Shown here: positions 41,717 to 51,906 of the stretch, piece after piece | Layout: every line of letters starts with the position of its first letter | Numbering within the stretch: the stretch's first letter is position 1 | Assembly: GCF_000227135.1 (NCBI RefSeq) | Contig: NC_018262.1 | Span: 1,763,502 to 1,827,501, forward strand | Length of the DNA stretch: 64,000 nucleotides | Direction: 5' to 3' | Source of the DNA: Leishmania donovani | Lineage: Eukaryota > Euglenozoa > Kinetoplastea > Trypanosomatida > Trypanosomatidae | Program-made: the position numbers and the translations under genes | Notes under the pieces: generated by a model | What the model was told of the DNA's origin: nothing | Database searches by the model: none | What the model saw: only the letters and a program-made list of their open reading frames with translations

Positions 41717-44700
41717 ATGAGTGAGAGCACCTCCAGCGGCGATGGGACAACCCTGAGCAACCTCTCCCCCTTGTTTCAGCTATCGTATGGCCCGGCAGCA
41801 CACCACAGCGGCTGTTCTTTCTCGGCCGCCGAGGGCGACCGAGATCGGGACCAGACCCGGCGGACTTCCACGGGACCAACAGGAAACGCCGCGCAGTTTC
41901 ACGCGGGCGGCAACTCCCGCGTTTCGTACCACACCGCCGAGGTCCTGCCACTCTCACCGATGGCGCACGCTGGCGAGTACATGTACGCCATGGATGCCCG
42001 TAAGAGTCCTCTGAGCGTCTCGGGCACCTCCCTGGACTCCGCCAGCCTGGGGGACTCACAAAAGCACTCGTACCACCCCATCGAGTTTGTGCGGAGCGGC
42101 ACTGACAACGTTGACTCCCTCAAGAGCGCCAGACCTATGCGCCCCCTCAGCGTCTCCACCCACCCCACTGCCGCAAACGTGGCGTCGTTCACACCGGCCC
42201 TCAGCGCCAAGAATTCGATTGTCTCGCCACCAGAGAAAACCCTTTCTTCTGTCTTGATGCAGCCCCTCGCACACGCACGGAAGTCATCCGGTGCAGCGAG
42301 TGGAGCAGGCGCGCTGCTGGAAGGCGGCACTCCACCTCTCCTCTCCCCTGCCTCGCAGTCAGTTTACCCGAAGGAGTCAGCCGCAAAGGTGCCGACTTCC
42401 TCCTCCGACTTCCTCACGTCACCTCACCCAACAGTCGCGCCCCTGCACCGCCATCCATTCGCTGATAAGCGTAGCCAGTCGTCGACCCTGCCCAGTCAGC
42501 TGGACGCCACTCCAACAGAGCCGCCCAGAACCGTGCGCGATGCCTCCCCGAGCCCTCTGGTAGAGTCGGGCGCTGACCCTCCCCGCTTCCCAGAGCCGCT
42601 GCAGTCACAACCGCATGTACTCCCCAATAGCAGCGTTCAGGCGCAAAAACTGTCCACGCCCTTCTCGGGCACCTCGCATGGAGTAAGCAGACTGTCTCTG
42701 GTTCCCGCCCCGCCGCCCTCGACTTTGCCGGTCTGTGACAGCCCGCGCAGCTCAGAGGGAGATGTCCTCGGGTTTTGCAGCGGCAAGCCACCGAGCATAC
42801 CGCTCGCACGCACGACCCATGAAACCCAGCTTGCCTTGCTAGCGAGCTGCGGCAGTAACAGCAGCCACAGCGGTGGTGAGGGCAGCAAGGGGAATGGAAC
42901 GAAGGGTCCAGCGAGCCTTACCCCCTTTTCCTCCACAACCGCGCCGCCGCGAAGCGGCAGCGGCGCTCATGCACCACCAAAGACGCAGCCGTTGCCCCCA
43001 CCGACTGCACCTGAGGCACCGCCACAAGACCCGCCGTCGTTACTCCCTCCACCGGCGCGGACACCCGATGCATCACCCCTCGCTCCCAGTGTGGCCGCCT
43101 CATCGCCCTCTGAGTCGATCTCCGGGCATGGCGAAGCCCAGCTACCCATCTTGGTCCCTGCACTGAACGCACCACCGCGACCGCAGCTGCAGCCGGAGCG
43201 GCCGGCAGCAGCTGACTTGGTGCACTTCGCACCGCTCATTCAGCAGTTCGACTTTCGCAAGAGGGACATCAAGAGTATTGCGTGTACCAGCGTCTTCAGT
43301 ATCGCTGACGTGAACACGGTGGCAGTGAAGCTGCGGCTGCTGCGGCACGAGGTACTGGGCCGCGCCGAGCCAATCGCAAACATCCAGCAGGCCGCCATGA
43401 GGGCAGGACGCGTGAAGACGATAGCGTCCAATAACCCGAAGAAGCAGCGCGCATCAGCATCAGCAGTGGCGCCGCCAGATGTAGTCCCTGAACCGCCGGA
43501 TGTGGTTGATGTCTCCGACTTTCACGACACTTTGGCCGTCTTTGACAGCCCTACCCTAGCCATCAGTTATGCGCTCTGGGGTAGCGTGGCGCCTTACAAC
43601 GACTTGGTGAGGGCGCTGTGGGCGTTCTGCGCGCCAAATCGTCGCCCGCGCAGCGGCGGCGAATCCAGGACACGAGACGGGGACGACAGCGCCTTAGAAG
43701 CGGAGAGGCAACGCGCAGATGCGGTGGCCGCGGCGGCAGCGCCCGCATCGACACTGGTGGGCAACAAAACACACATCTGGGTGCGCTTCTCGTCCGTGCT
43801 GCGCTTTTTGAACCACTGCGGCATCGATGTGCTCATCGTGTCACCCGACCGCAAAGCCGCCACCTCGTTCTGTGCAAAGCGCCCTCATCTACACCGAAGC
43901 CACCGTCGGCCATCTGCCCACGTCACGCACGCGACGCCGCGGCGTCGCGTGCTCGTCGCCCTGAGCTACGACCGCGAACAGGGACTGTGGTGCCCCCTGA
44001 CGACCGCCAGGCCTATTCGCCAAGTGGCATCGCAGTGGCGCGAATACCAGCGCTCCCAGCGGCTGCAGACGCCACGCAGAGCCGGTCGTGGAAAGCACAA
44101 GGCCCACGCCGCGACCACCGTACAGGCAAAGGAAGACGCCGTCGAAGCGAGGGTACAGACGTGTGAGCAGCACCCCGCCCCCCATCCACAACAGCCGCAG
44201 CAAAGCGAACCGGGTGGTACAGGCGCAGCCGCAAATAAGGCCCCACACGTTGTCGTCACTGTTTCGGGCGATAACCCTAGCGATGGAAGCAAGACACCGT
44301 CGTTAAAGTCGGGAAAGCGGCCGCCCTTTCACGCGGTTCTCTACCCGAACCTCGTGCAGACGGACGTGGGCTTCACGCTGCTTCTCCGGCAAGGCTTACA
44401 TCCACTCTTAAGAACAGTGTGCGTTCGCCTCACGGTTGGCGTGTCGCTCGGTTGCGTCGCGGTTCTCTTCGGTCTCGCGTTGATCGTCTACGCCACGAAG
44501 ACGACGGACGCATGCCTCGTTGACGTTCGCGCGAGTCAATGTGTCGACGTCGGCAGCAGTGGAAACAGTGGCGGCTTCGCCAGCGCCAGCGACTCCAGCT
44601 GCCTCTGGATCCTCTTGAGTCTCTTTCCCCCCGCATACCACGCTGGTCTCTCGAATCGTTACCTCTACGGACCGCCCGCGGCGCCGGGCAAGTGTCTCAT

Positions 44701-46168
44701 TGTGAGTATCTGCTGCAGCTTTGCCGCCCTCCTTGACAACGTCCTCATCGTGTACTTCGCGGTTCGCTATCTAGCCCTCGGCGGCGCTCAGCCGTGCTTC
44801 TTTCACCTTCTGCGCAGCATCCAAGCGGTGCTCGGCGCGATCGCGTGCGCGTTCGCCGCCTATGTTCTGTCTATCTTTCATAGGCGCCTCCACGTCGTGC
44901 CGTGCGCGGCGCTCGCCGCCGGCGATGCCGTGCTGTGCACAGCGCACCTTGAGAGCTGCAGCAATCGCTACGCCTACGGGGCGCACGGTCCCCTAAGCGG
45001 CACTAACGTCGCCCTTGTTCTGGCCTGCGTGTACCTCGCCGTGTGCGTGCTCCACTGGCTCGTAGCTGCGCTGCCTGTCCTGCCGCGCATTGCCACGCAA
45101 GACCGGATTCCTACTGCAAAACCAGACACGTACACGTTCCGTCCAAGCCTGTTCGCCCCAGATGGCCCCACACCGATAGAGGTGGACCAGCTCCGGCAAG
45201 CAATGCAGCAGCCGCTGCGGCAGGAGCTGCGCCACTGCGTTCAAGCGCGGGGTCGACTCCTGACAACCACGACGACAATTGGCGAGGTAATGCAGGCGAA
45301 CCGTGTGAAGAGCTTGAAGATGACGGAACTGAACGAGGAGCGGCGCCGGCAGCGATCACGGCCGTTTCAGCTGCGGTCACGCGACGACGATAGCGGGCAG
45401 CGCGGGCGAAAAGCCTACCGCGGAGAACGACGGCGATACGTGGTGTTGAGTGCGGAAGGCGAGACAGTGAGCAGCCACCACAGCAGCCGTTCGTCATCAG
45501 TGAGCTCGTCTCACCTCGGTGGCGGCGATTGCAGCAGCTCGGTCGTGCTGGCTGCGCGGCTGATGCAGCGCGTGGCGGAGATCGGCTCCAGAGCGCAAGA
45601 GCGCGGCTTGCCCAGGACAACCGTCAGCCCCCTCGGCTCCGACGGCACTGTGCTCTCTCATATCCCGGGCGAGGGGCAGGTTTCGTCCTTGCCTGTGTCG
45701 CACCCGTCGAGCTGCCTCGTTGGCCCCCAGGAACCATCGTCCCGCTGCCCATCGGCCACCGGTGCGCGGGCGGTCGTGGTAACAGACGAGGAGTCGATCG
45801 TATCTAAAAGCGGCGGCGACGATCTCGCAAGGCAGGGTGGTGCGCCATCGCTACCTGTGCCCCTTTCTAGTCGTCTTTTAGCCTCAACGAATCTCGTGGC
45901 CTCTCCCATCTGCGCCTCCTCTGCAAGGTCGGGGTTAGGCCGGCCGTCCGCTTCGTCCACACTCACCAGCAAAACTCCTGCGCACGCCTCGCGGACGGCG
46001 TCGGGTGAGAGCTACCGCCATCCGCGAGGGTCGTACCGCGCTAGAATGACATGCGTACGCTCTGCTGATGTTTCCGCCGCAGTCTCACCAACGGTGAACG
46101 TGGAGATTGACCGCATTGTGGCGCGGGTGCGTGCACGCAAGGATGCCTTGATTGATGGCGCCACATGA
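41717..46168 (+). CDS. Large hypothetical protein: disordered N-terminus and four C-terminal membrane segments
   Basis: 1483 residues, not recognised. Residues 1-500 are rich in Ser, Pro, Ala and Thr and look unstructured, with many SPxx-like sites. A folded island at about 500-620 (DLVHFAPLIQQFDFRKRDIK, then IADVNTVAVKLRLLRHEVL) and another at about 665-770 follow, the latter including KTHIWVRFSSVLRFLNHCGI. Hydrophobic segments at about 900-925 (SLGCVAVLFGLALIVYA), 994-1020, 1034-1055 and 1097-1120 suggest a four-pass core, with a Cys-containing loop of about 70 residues between the first two. The C-terminal ~350 residues are again Ser/Arg-rich. Codon use matches neighbours and the frame is open throughout, so the gene is real. 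A plasma-membrane or flagellar location is only a guess; no function is assigned. Confidence 0.72.
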   Translation: MSESTSSGDGTTLSNLSPLFQLSYGPAAHHSGCSFSAAEGDRDRDQTRRTSTGPTGNAAQFHAGGNSRVSYHTAEVLPLSPMAHAGEYMYAMDARKSPLSVSGTSLDSASLGDSQKHSYHPIEFVRSGTDNVDSLKSARPMRPLSVSTHPTAANVASFTPALSAKNSIVSPPEKTLSSVLMQPLAHARKSSGAASGAGALLEGGTPPLLSPASQSVYPKESAAKVPTSSSDFLTSPHPTVAPLHRHPFADKRSQSSTLPSQLDATPTEPPRTVRDASPSPLVESGADPPRFPEPLQSQPHVLPNSSVQAQKLSTPFSGTSHGVSRLSLVPAPPPSTLPVCDSPRSSEGDVLGFCSGKPPSIPLARTTHETQLALLASCGSNSSHSGGEGSKGNGTKGPASLTPFSSTTAPPRSGSGAHAPPKTQPLPPPTAPEAPPQDPPSLLPPPARTPDASPLAPSVAASSPSESISGHGEAQLPILVPALNAPPRPQLQPERPAAADLVHFAPLIQQFDFRKRDIKSIACTSVFSIADVNTVAVKLRLLRHEVLGRAEPIANIQQAAMRAGRVKTIASNNPKKQRASASAVAPPDVVPEPPDVVDVSDFHDTLAVFDSPTLAISYALWGSVAPYNDLVRALWAFCAPNRRPRSGGESRTRDGDDSALEAERQRADAVAAAAAPASTLVGNKTHIWVRFSSVLRFLNHCGIDVLIVSPDRKAATSFCAKRPHLHRSHRRPSAHVTHATPRRRVLVALSYDREQGLWCPLTTARPIRQVASQWREYQRSQRLQTPRRAGRGKHKAHAATTVQAKEDAVEARVQTCEQHPAPHPQQPQQSEPGGTGAAANKAPHVVVTVSGDNPSDGSKTPSLKSGKRPPFHAVLYPNLVQTDVGFTLLLRQGLHPLLRTVCVRLTVGVSLGCVAVLFGLALIVYATKTTDACLVDVRASQCVDVGSSGNSGGFASASDSSCLWILLSLFPPAYHAGLSNRYLYGPPAAPGKCLIVSICCSFAALLDNVLIVYFAVRYLALGGAQPCFFHLLRSIQAVLGAIACAFAAYVLSIFHRRLHVVPCAALAAGDAVLCTAHLESCSNRYAYGAHGPLSGTNVALVLACVYLAVCVLHWLVAALPVLPRIATQDRIPTAKPDTYTFRPSLFAPDGPTPIEVDQLRQAMQQPLRQELRHCVQARGRLLTTTTTIGEVMQANRVKSLKMTELNEERRRQRSRPFQLRSRDDDSGQRGRKAYRGERRRYVVLSAEGETVSSHHSSRSSSVSSSHLGGGDCSSSVVLAARLMQRVAEIGSRAQERGLPRTTVSPLGSDGTVLSHIPGEGQVSSLPVSHPSSCLVGPQEPSSRCPSATGARAVVVTDEESIVSKSGGDDLARQGGAPSLPVPLSSRLLASTNLVASPICASSARSGLGRPSASSTLTSKTPAHASRTASGESYRHPRGSYRARMTCVRSADVSAAVSPTVNVEIDRIVARVRARKDALIDGAT

Positions 46169-47520
46169 GGTTCAGCTTGGTGACGATGCCGACGTGATAC
46201 CGGTCCTCCTGACGACGATGCCCGCTGTGCATGTGTGCGGTTGTACTCCTGTGGACCTCTTTGTTCTTTGGTTGTTGGGCCCTCGGAGCGCACGCGTGCT
46301 CCTCCTTTTTTACTTCGTTTACTCTAGGCGCCTCTCTCCTATCTTGTGCATTTCGATCTTGCCTGTACTCCCCTAAGTCAAGATGTACACCTGCATAAGC
46401 ACACACACACACACGAGAAGACATCAGCGGCCCTGCACGTACGGGTTTGTGCGTCAAGGGGCGCATGCAGACGCACATTGGTAATTTTTTGGTTGTCTTT
46501 TCGCTATCGGCCCTCTCCACGGCCCCGCCACCTCTCTGTTTGCATGTAGAACAGAGCAGCGCTTTTTCCCCGTTTTCAGTGCACCATTTCAACACAAAAA
46601 CGCCGACAGATATATAAACGCGCGCACAACCGCCTCTCCTCCACCTCTGCTGCACCGCGGCGATGGCAAGGAACCGCACCTGCCAGCGCTGTTGGGTGTC
46701 GTTCAGCCCACCGCAATGCCACTGCATACAGCATACGCTAGGCCCAGGAGTACGCTCAGCACCGCTGCAATGCAGCAACGACAGAAAAAAAGCACGCTGC
46801 TGGTGGATGCGTGCATTCGTTGCATCGCGGGCACGGCTTGTGGCGAGCTCGCCCAAGCGTCATCGTGGCCGTGTGTCTCTTTCGCACAGCGCCGATACCG
46901 ACGTGTACGCTGACGTCAAGAGCCCGCCAGCCGTACCCGAGGGCAGGCTGCAGACTGCTTGCAGTCCCCCACAAAGAGTGGGGGTATAATGAGGCCCTGA
47001 TACCACGGTGAGGGCCCCCAACATCATCTAGGAGCACTTGAAGACTCAAAAGGAAAATTCGGAAGTGCGAAAGAGTAAGGGATATTATTGCCTCTAGTTG
47101 GGTGAGTGTTGTAGCGCCACCGCAACCCCTTCGCTCCCCTCAGATATCCGTGTGCAGCGTAGGTTGTCATCATCGGCAAGGGTCGCCGCGTCTTTTTGGG
47201 AAGGCAGCTGCTGAGGAACGCGCTCGGTGACGACCGTGCCGCCGCTCACGCGATGGTCTCTCTTTCTCTCTTATCTCTCCCTCTCATTCAGCTCTTTACT
47301 CACCTCGCCTCTCCTCTTGCCCGGTTCGCCACGTAACGCGGATGGTCCCCGTTTGGAGCTGAGTAGAACTGAAAAAAAAGGGGGCTCCGTGTGCTTGGCT
47401 GATACTTTCGTCCCCTCTCGCATCTACGAAAAAACAGCCTGCGCGCCCGCCCCTACTACCGCGCAACCAAGCTTCCCGCATGCCTCCATAGACAGAAAAA
47501 AAAATTATCAAACGTGCGCC
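46169..47520. other. Spacer with a more complex block at 46640-47050
   Basis: Pyrimidine-rich sequence on either side of a ~400-base block of balanced, non-repetitive sequence with a stem-like pair GGGCCC/GGGCCCCC near 47000. No coding gene supported; the 108-residue ORF inside it has no recognisable features. Confidence 0.5.
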
Positions 47521-47769
47521 ATGGATGTCAAGATAAAGAGCGTCCACCTCGTGGCGAAGTGGATGTGGGACTGCAAGGGCGAAACTTGCGGCATCTGTCG
47601 TCAAGAGTATGAGGCAGCCTGCCCCACCTGCCGCGTGCCGGGCGACGACTGCCCAATCCTGACGAGCCCCTGCCACCATACGTTTCACTTGCACTGCATC
47701 ACACGGGCCTTGGAGAAGGAGGAGGGCCAGCCCGAGTGCCCGACGTGCCGTGCGCCGTGGCAAATGTAG
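47521..47769 (+). CDS. Anaphase-promoting complex RING subunit APC11
   Basis: An 82-residue protein, the usual length for APC11. MDVKIKSVHLVAKWMWDC matches the family N-terminus, and the RING-H2 ligands follow in order: CGIC, CPTC, VPGDDCP, CHHTFHLHC, then CPTCRAPW. APC11 is the catalytic RING subunit of the APC/C, bringing the E2 enzyme and ubiquitin to cyclin B and securin to drive anaphase. It works with the cullin subunit APC2 in the nucleus. The frame is open upstream to 47227, but that region is C/T-rich UTR; the ATG at 47521 fits the family start and length. Confusion with the related Rbx1 is unlikely given the GDDCP spacing. Confidence 0.87.
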   Translation: MDVKIKSVHLVAKWMWDCKGETCGICRQEYEAACPTCRVPGDDCPILTSPCHHTFHLHCITRALEKEEGQPECPTCRAPWQM

Positions 47770-48476
47770 AACGGGAATCAGTGCAGCATGGCCCGTCTGA
47801 AGTTGCCACCACCTTTGACATGCGCCGTCTAGCATCCGTATTGTGCCACCGACGTTGTGGAGAGCCCCCTTTTCTCTAGAGGGCACGGTTGGTGCTATGC
47901 ATGCCTGATATCCCTCTCTCCCTGCGTGTGGCAGAAGATCGGCTGATACTGCTTTCGCATTCTTTTTACCCGCACAGATAAGAAAAGCATCGGAAGTGCA
48001 CCTTCGCGTGGGCCAAACCAGCTTGGTGTTATGTAGGCGCACGCCCTCTGCAAAGTGAACCCCGCACGTAGGCGTCTTCCACCAGTACTCACGGGGGCTT
48101 TGCTCGTGCGAGAGCGCGTGAGTTGTATACGCCGGCGTCAGCTGCTCCCCCGTCTTCCTCACTTCCTCGCCGATGATATGGCGCTACAGTTTCGCCCTTG
48201 CTCTCTCCTTCTACGCTCTCCTCTGCCCTCGGACTTCTTGGGCTCCTCGCCCTACATCCTTCCACACTCATTACGTTTCGGCCAACTGCCGGCACAAGCC
48301 CCGGCAGCCCTCTCCTAATACCCATCACACGCGTGCGCGCAGCCACCGGCACCCTTTCATCGACAGCGCTGTGCACGAGAAACAAAGAAACGCTGCTGTG
48401 TGGGAAGAAAGCCAGTATCCGCCACATCGAGATCGTAAAGCAACTCCCCCTCTCCCGCACCTACTTTCGTCCATTA
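47770..48476. other. Spacer before the 231-residue gene
   Basis: No gene. Pyrimidine-rich sequence at about 48145-48270 and 48300-48320; the preferred ATG of the next gene is at 48477. Confidence 0.5.
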
Positions 48477-49172
48477 ATGCGTCGTTGCGCTGCTCGGCTC
48501 GCTGCTGCGGCAGCGGCCGCTGGTGGCGGTAGCGACCTCCAAACTGTCAGCTCGTCTCTGGGTAGTGTTGCGAAGAGTTCGGTGACGGGCACGACGACCG
48601 AGTACAAGCACGTGCACACGGCAACCAGATCGCCGTCCGATTTCATTCCGCCGGCGACCGAGGCCCCGGAGAGACTGCAGTCGTACGTGGAGCCGAAGCC
48701 GTTTATTAGCCTCCGTCGCATGCAGGTGTTCACCGTCTCACTCGGCGTCGGCGCAGCTAGCGTAGCGCTGGTATACTTCTTCCTCAGCACGAGTATCCGC
48801 AACCGCGTGGAGGAAGAGCAGTTTCAGGTCGACCGCATTGTGGAACGCAACCGAATGGCGATGCAAGACCGCATCTCCATCGTGCCGATCTTTGTTGCGC
48901 CAAGCACCTACGACGAGCTGTACGCCAAGATGGTGAAAAAGGACAAGGAAGTGGAGACGCAGCTCACTCAAGCCAAGAGCACCCTCCACACGGAGACCAT
49001 GTTCCATGTAAAGATGTGGTGGAACCGGTGTCTGCACAACATCCAGTCCGCTACAGACGCCTTCGCCGCTGCACAGCTGCGACACAAGGAGGCCCAAGCA
49101 GAGGCGAACATCAAGGCTACTCTGCAGTACAGCGGGTATGAGCTGGTGGGCCTCTCCAAGGTTGGCGCGTAG
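48477..49172 (+). CDS. Putative mitochondrial single-pass membrane protein
   Basis: A 231-residue protein of unknown function. The N-terminus MRRCAARLAAAAAAAGG is basic and Ala-rich like a mitochondrial presequence. One hydrophobic segment at about residues 84-104 (FTVSLGVGAASVALVYFFLS) is followed by a mostly charged, helical C-terminal domain (VEEEQFQVDRIVERNRMAMQ and further heptad-like stretches to residue 220). This layout, one inner-membrane anchor plus a long helical domain, recurs among accessory subunits of trypanosomatid respiratory complexes and ATP synthase, but nothing here identifies one. The frame is open to 48198; the extra 93 codons look like translated 5' UTR. Real by codon use and length; function not assigned. 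Confidence 0.65.
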   Translation: MRRCAARLAAAAAAAGGGSDLQTVSSSLGSVAKSSVTGTTTEYKHVHTATRSPSDFIPPATEAPERLQSYVEPKPFISLRRMQVFTVSLGVGAASVALVYFFLSTSIRNRVEEEQFQVDRIVERNRMAMQDRISIVPIFVAPSTYDELYAKMVKKDKEVETQLTQAKSTLHTETMFHVKMWWNRCLHNIQSATDAFAAAQLRHKEAQAEANIKATLQYSGYELVGLSKVGA

Positions 49173-50303
49173 GCCGGCAAAGTTTCGTCTTTCCTGATCG
49201 CGGAAATGTAGGGGGAGCCTCTGTTGTTGGGAGATTTCCTCTCTTTGCCTATTATTAGTGTTTCTAGCGAGGCGCGCGCGAGGAAAAGGGGGGGGGAGCC
49301 TCTTCGCGGCGCGCCAGCGTACGGTGAATCCCTCTGTGGAGAGTCGTTGCGCCTTTCTGTTTTATCTGTTTGCCGCGAGCAGGCCTGACATTTTTGTAGG
49401 GAAAGGAGGGCGCATCTGCATTGCTCGTGACGATCTGCTGTTGCCTGTTTGTTTCTTCCTCTCCCTTCTCCCCCCTCCTCCTCTCACTCGCCATCATTGC
49501 TCGCTAGTCCTCCGTGTGGTTGCAGTGAAAGCTGCAGAGACGTCTGTGTACGTGTTGTGCCACGCGTGCGCCATCGCCACGATAAGTGGCTGTATTTTTT
49601 TTTTCCGTGCAAGGGCTGCTGGTGCGAACGGAGGCCTTCTTCCTGTCTTGTATCACTGCTCTCTTTCAGTTTTTTTTTGTGCCTTCTATACTCCTCTTAG
49701 TCATCCTTCCTCGTAGCGTTGCCGAAGAGAGGAAAGGAACGAAGGAGAGAGGCGGGAGAGGGTAGCGTGCGCAGCAGGTAGTGGTGTGGAGGGAGAGAAG
49801 ATCTCCTCACGGCAGCGGACAAAAAGCAGGAAAGGCAAAGCGAAAAGGGTAATAGTACCGAGCTGCGGCAACGCAGCGACATACAAAATTGGAGACAGTT
49901 GTAGAGCGTGGCAGGAGCGGTCCCCCTACGTAATCGATCCTACGTGCGCCACCCTGTTTGTGAGTGTGTCGAGTTGCTGTGATGTTCTCGCTTCGCTCTC
50001 TCTTTATGGATCGACGAAATCGCACCCAGAGCACTCATTGCTCTTCCTCGTCCTCTTCTGTCGATCCTTCTTCTATTTTGTGTCTGGGCATGTATGTTCG
50101 CCTCTCTCCGGCGCTGCGATGCTGCATACAGGGATCCTTTTTTTCAGTCACTTCTCACATACTGAGGTACTCCACCAAAGTCGTCATACAGCTGACGCCA
50201 TCAGCATCTGCTTCGGCCTCTGAGCTCCATCACCACGACCACAACTGCAAAGCCATCTCTTGCATAGGGCGCCAACGTACACAGACAGAGAACTGATAGA
50301 GCC
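49173..50303. other. Spacer before the Mpo1-like gene
   Basis: No supported gene. Includes a G-run at 49287-49296, T-runs, a purine-rich stretch at about 49715-49860, and C/T-rich sequence closer to the ATG at 50304. Confidence 0.5.
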
Positions 50304-50840
50304 ATGCTCGCGTACTTGGAGAACTACTTCGACCTAAGGAAGAGCTTCGTCTTCTACGGGGCGTATCATCACAAGTGGCCAAACCAAATGATTCATGTGA
50401 TCTTCGTACCGGTCATTTTCACTACCGCCATGAGCTTCCTTGCGCGTGTGCCCATCGCCGGCTGCGTCAACCTCTCCCACATCGTCACGGCCTTCTACGC
50501 AGCCTCGTTCATCAAGATGGAGCCGAGTGCGGGGACACTCTACACGCCAATGATAGCGGTCATGGAATACCTTGGCTCACGGGTGCTCATCCGCCACGTA
50601 CCGAGCAGCATTGGGATTCATGTCCTAGGCTGGGCAGCGCAGATCGTGGGGCACAAGTTCATCGAGGGTCGCCAGCCAGCCTTCATGGAGGATCCGCTGC
50701 AGGCAATCCACGCAGCGGTGTTCTTTGTCTGGCTGGAGGTGCTCTTCTTTCTCGGCTACCGCCCCTCTATGAAGGCCGAGTTGGAGAAGATGATCGAGGA
50801 GCGAATCGCAACGATGAACGCGGTGAAGAAAACTGAGTAA
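50304..50840 (+). CDS. Mpo1/DUF962 (YGL010w-like) membrane dioxygenase-like protein
   Basis: A 178-residue protein matching the DUF962 family. YGAYHHKWPNQMIHVIFVP at about residues 18-36 and HVLGWAAQIVGHKFIEGR plus QPAFMEDPLQA at about residues 107-135 carry the conserved histidines that bind iron. About four hydrophobic segments surround them. The yeast member Mpo1 is an ER-membrane, Fe2+-dependent dioxygenase that alpha-oxidises 2-hydroxy fatty acids from phytosphingosine breakdown. Leishmania makes mostly inositol phosphorylceramide from unhydroxylated long-chain bases, so the natural substrate here is open. The charged C-terminal helix (KAELEKMIEERIATMN) lies in the cytosol. Length and start agree with the family. 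A firm family call, with substrate inferred. Confidence 0.82.
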   Translation: MLAYLENYFDLRKSFVFYGAYHHKWPNQMIHVIFVPVIFTTAMSFLARVPIAGCVNLSHIVTAFYAASFIKMEPSAGTLYTPMIAVMEYLGSRVLIRHVPSSIGIHVLGWAAQIVGHKFIEGRQPAFMEDPLQAIHAAVFFVWLEVLFFLGYRPSMKAELEKMIEERIATMNAVKKTE

Positions 50841-51906
50841 GCGCGGTGCGTGGAGGCAGCACCGAAAAAGGCTAACGCGTGGAAATCGACGGCGCCCGTC
50901 AGCGACATACCTGCCCCGCGTAGGGCGGCGAAGGGAGAAGGAAGTGACGTGAGAAACTGACGAGCAAAACGTTTACAGATGCTCGCCTCAGCTGACGCCT
51001 GTCCTTGCGTTCGCTTGCGCGTCGCTGTCCATGGCGGAAACGTGCGGCGCACTGCTTTGTTAGCCAAGTACGTTGGTGTAGCTGCGTCCTGTTCTGACAC
51101 TTTTTCGACTGTCGTCCGACGGGTAATCGACGGTGCTTGCGGATGTTGCTTGCGGTACTTTGCCCCCCCCCCCTCTGTCTCCCCCTTTCCATCCTGCGCG
51201 CAGTGAAAGGGTAGTCTGCTGCTTTGGTGTTGGACGGTTATGCGGTGCACTGCGCACCCTGCACTCAGTGACCGTGCCTGCTTTGCTCGCGCGCTCAGCC
51301 TCTCTGGCCATATATTCTTTTGGTAGTCTAGTCTGCTGGTACCTTCTTCTGCGTCTATGCCAGTGCCTTCGGGGCCAGACCACGGCTTCCCGGCAGCCCA
51401 GCTCACTATCTTACAACCATTTCAAGAGCACCTCACGAAGATTCAAGTAGATTCTGTAGCCACCCGTCGCTCCTCCTTCTCGTGTCTGAGCCCAGTACCC
51501 ATGGCACCAAATCGAGGATCTCTCTCAGTGGTATCGTAGCGCATGACACATTGTCGTGCCGCTTTTTTTTTTGCAACTGCATAACGGCACGATATGACTA
51601 TTCCTCCCCCCTCCCCCACCCCGCTTGTTTTGTGCGTGTGAGGAGGTCACTCTCCAATGCGTGAATGCTCCACGCATGCTTTTCGATAGACGCTGCTCCA
51701 CCCTCGCTCTGAATCTCCTCTTGGGCACTGCGCGCACTCGACTCTCCTCTTGCTCTCCCCTTCCCCCTCACCGGAAGGCACTTCAATCCGTCGAAGTGCA
51801 CATCAAGGTTGGTGCGGAGTCGCTGTGAAAATGTGACGGCCCTGTGCGCACGCCGTCCCTATCTAGCTTTCCTGAAGATCCCTTTTGTTTTCCGTTTTCA
51901 GGGGCG
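50841..51906. other. Spacer before the 718-residue gene
   Basis: No supported gene. T-run near 51565-51575 and C/T-rich sequence at about 51600-51780. An acceptor-like site lies right at the start codon. Confidence 0.5.
51881..51901 (+). promoter_or_regulatory. Spliced-leader acceptor abutting the start codon
   Basis: CCTTTTGTTTTCCGTTTTCAG ends at 51901, and ATG begins at 51907, so the 5' UTR after the spliced leader would be about five bases. The strong tract makes 51907 the likely start rather than upstream codons in the same frame. Confidence 0.6.

Noticed and set aside
46663..46989. 108-residue Cys-containing ORF
   Set aside because: Cysteines do not form a known zinc-binding order and codon use is unlike the neighbours; no acceptor tract just upstream.
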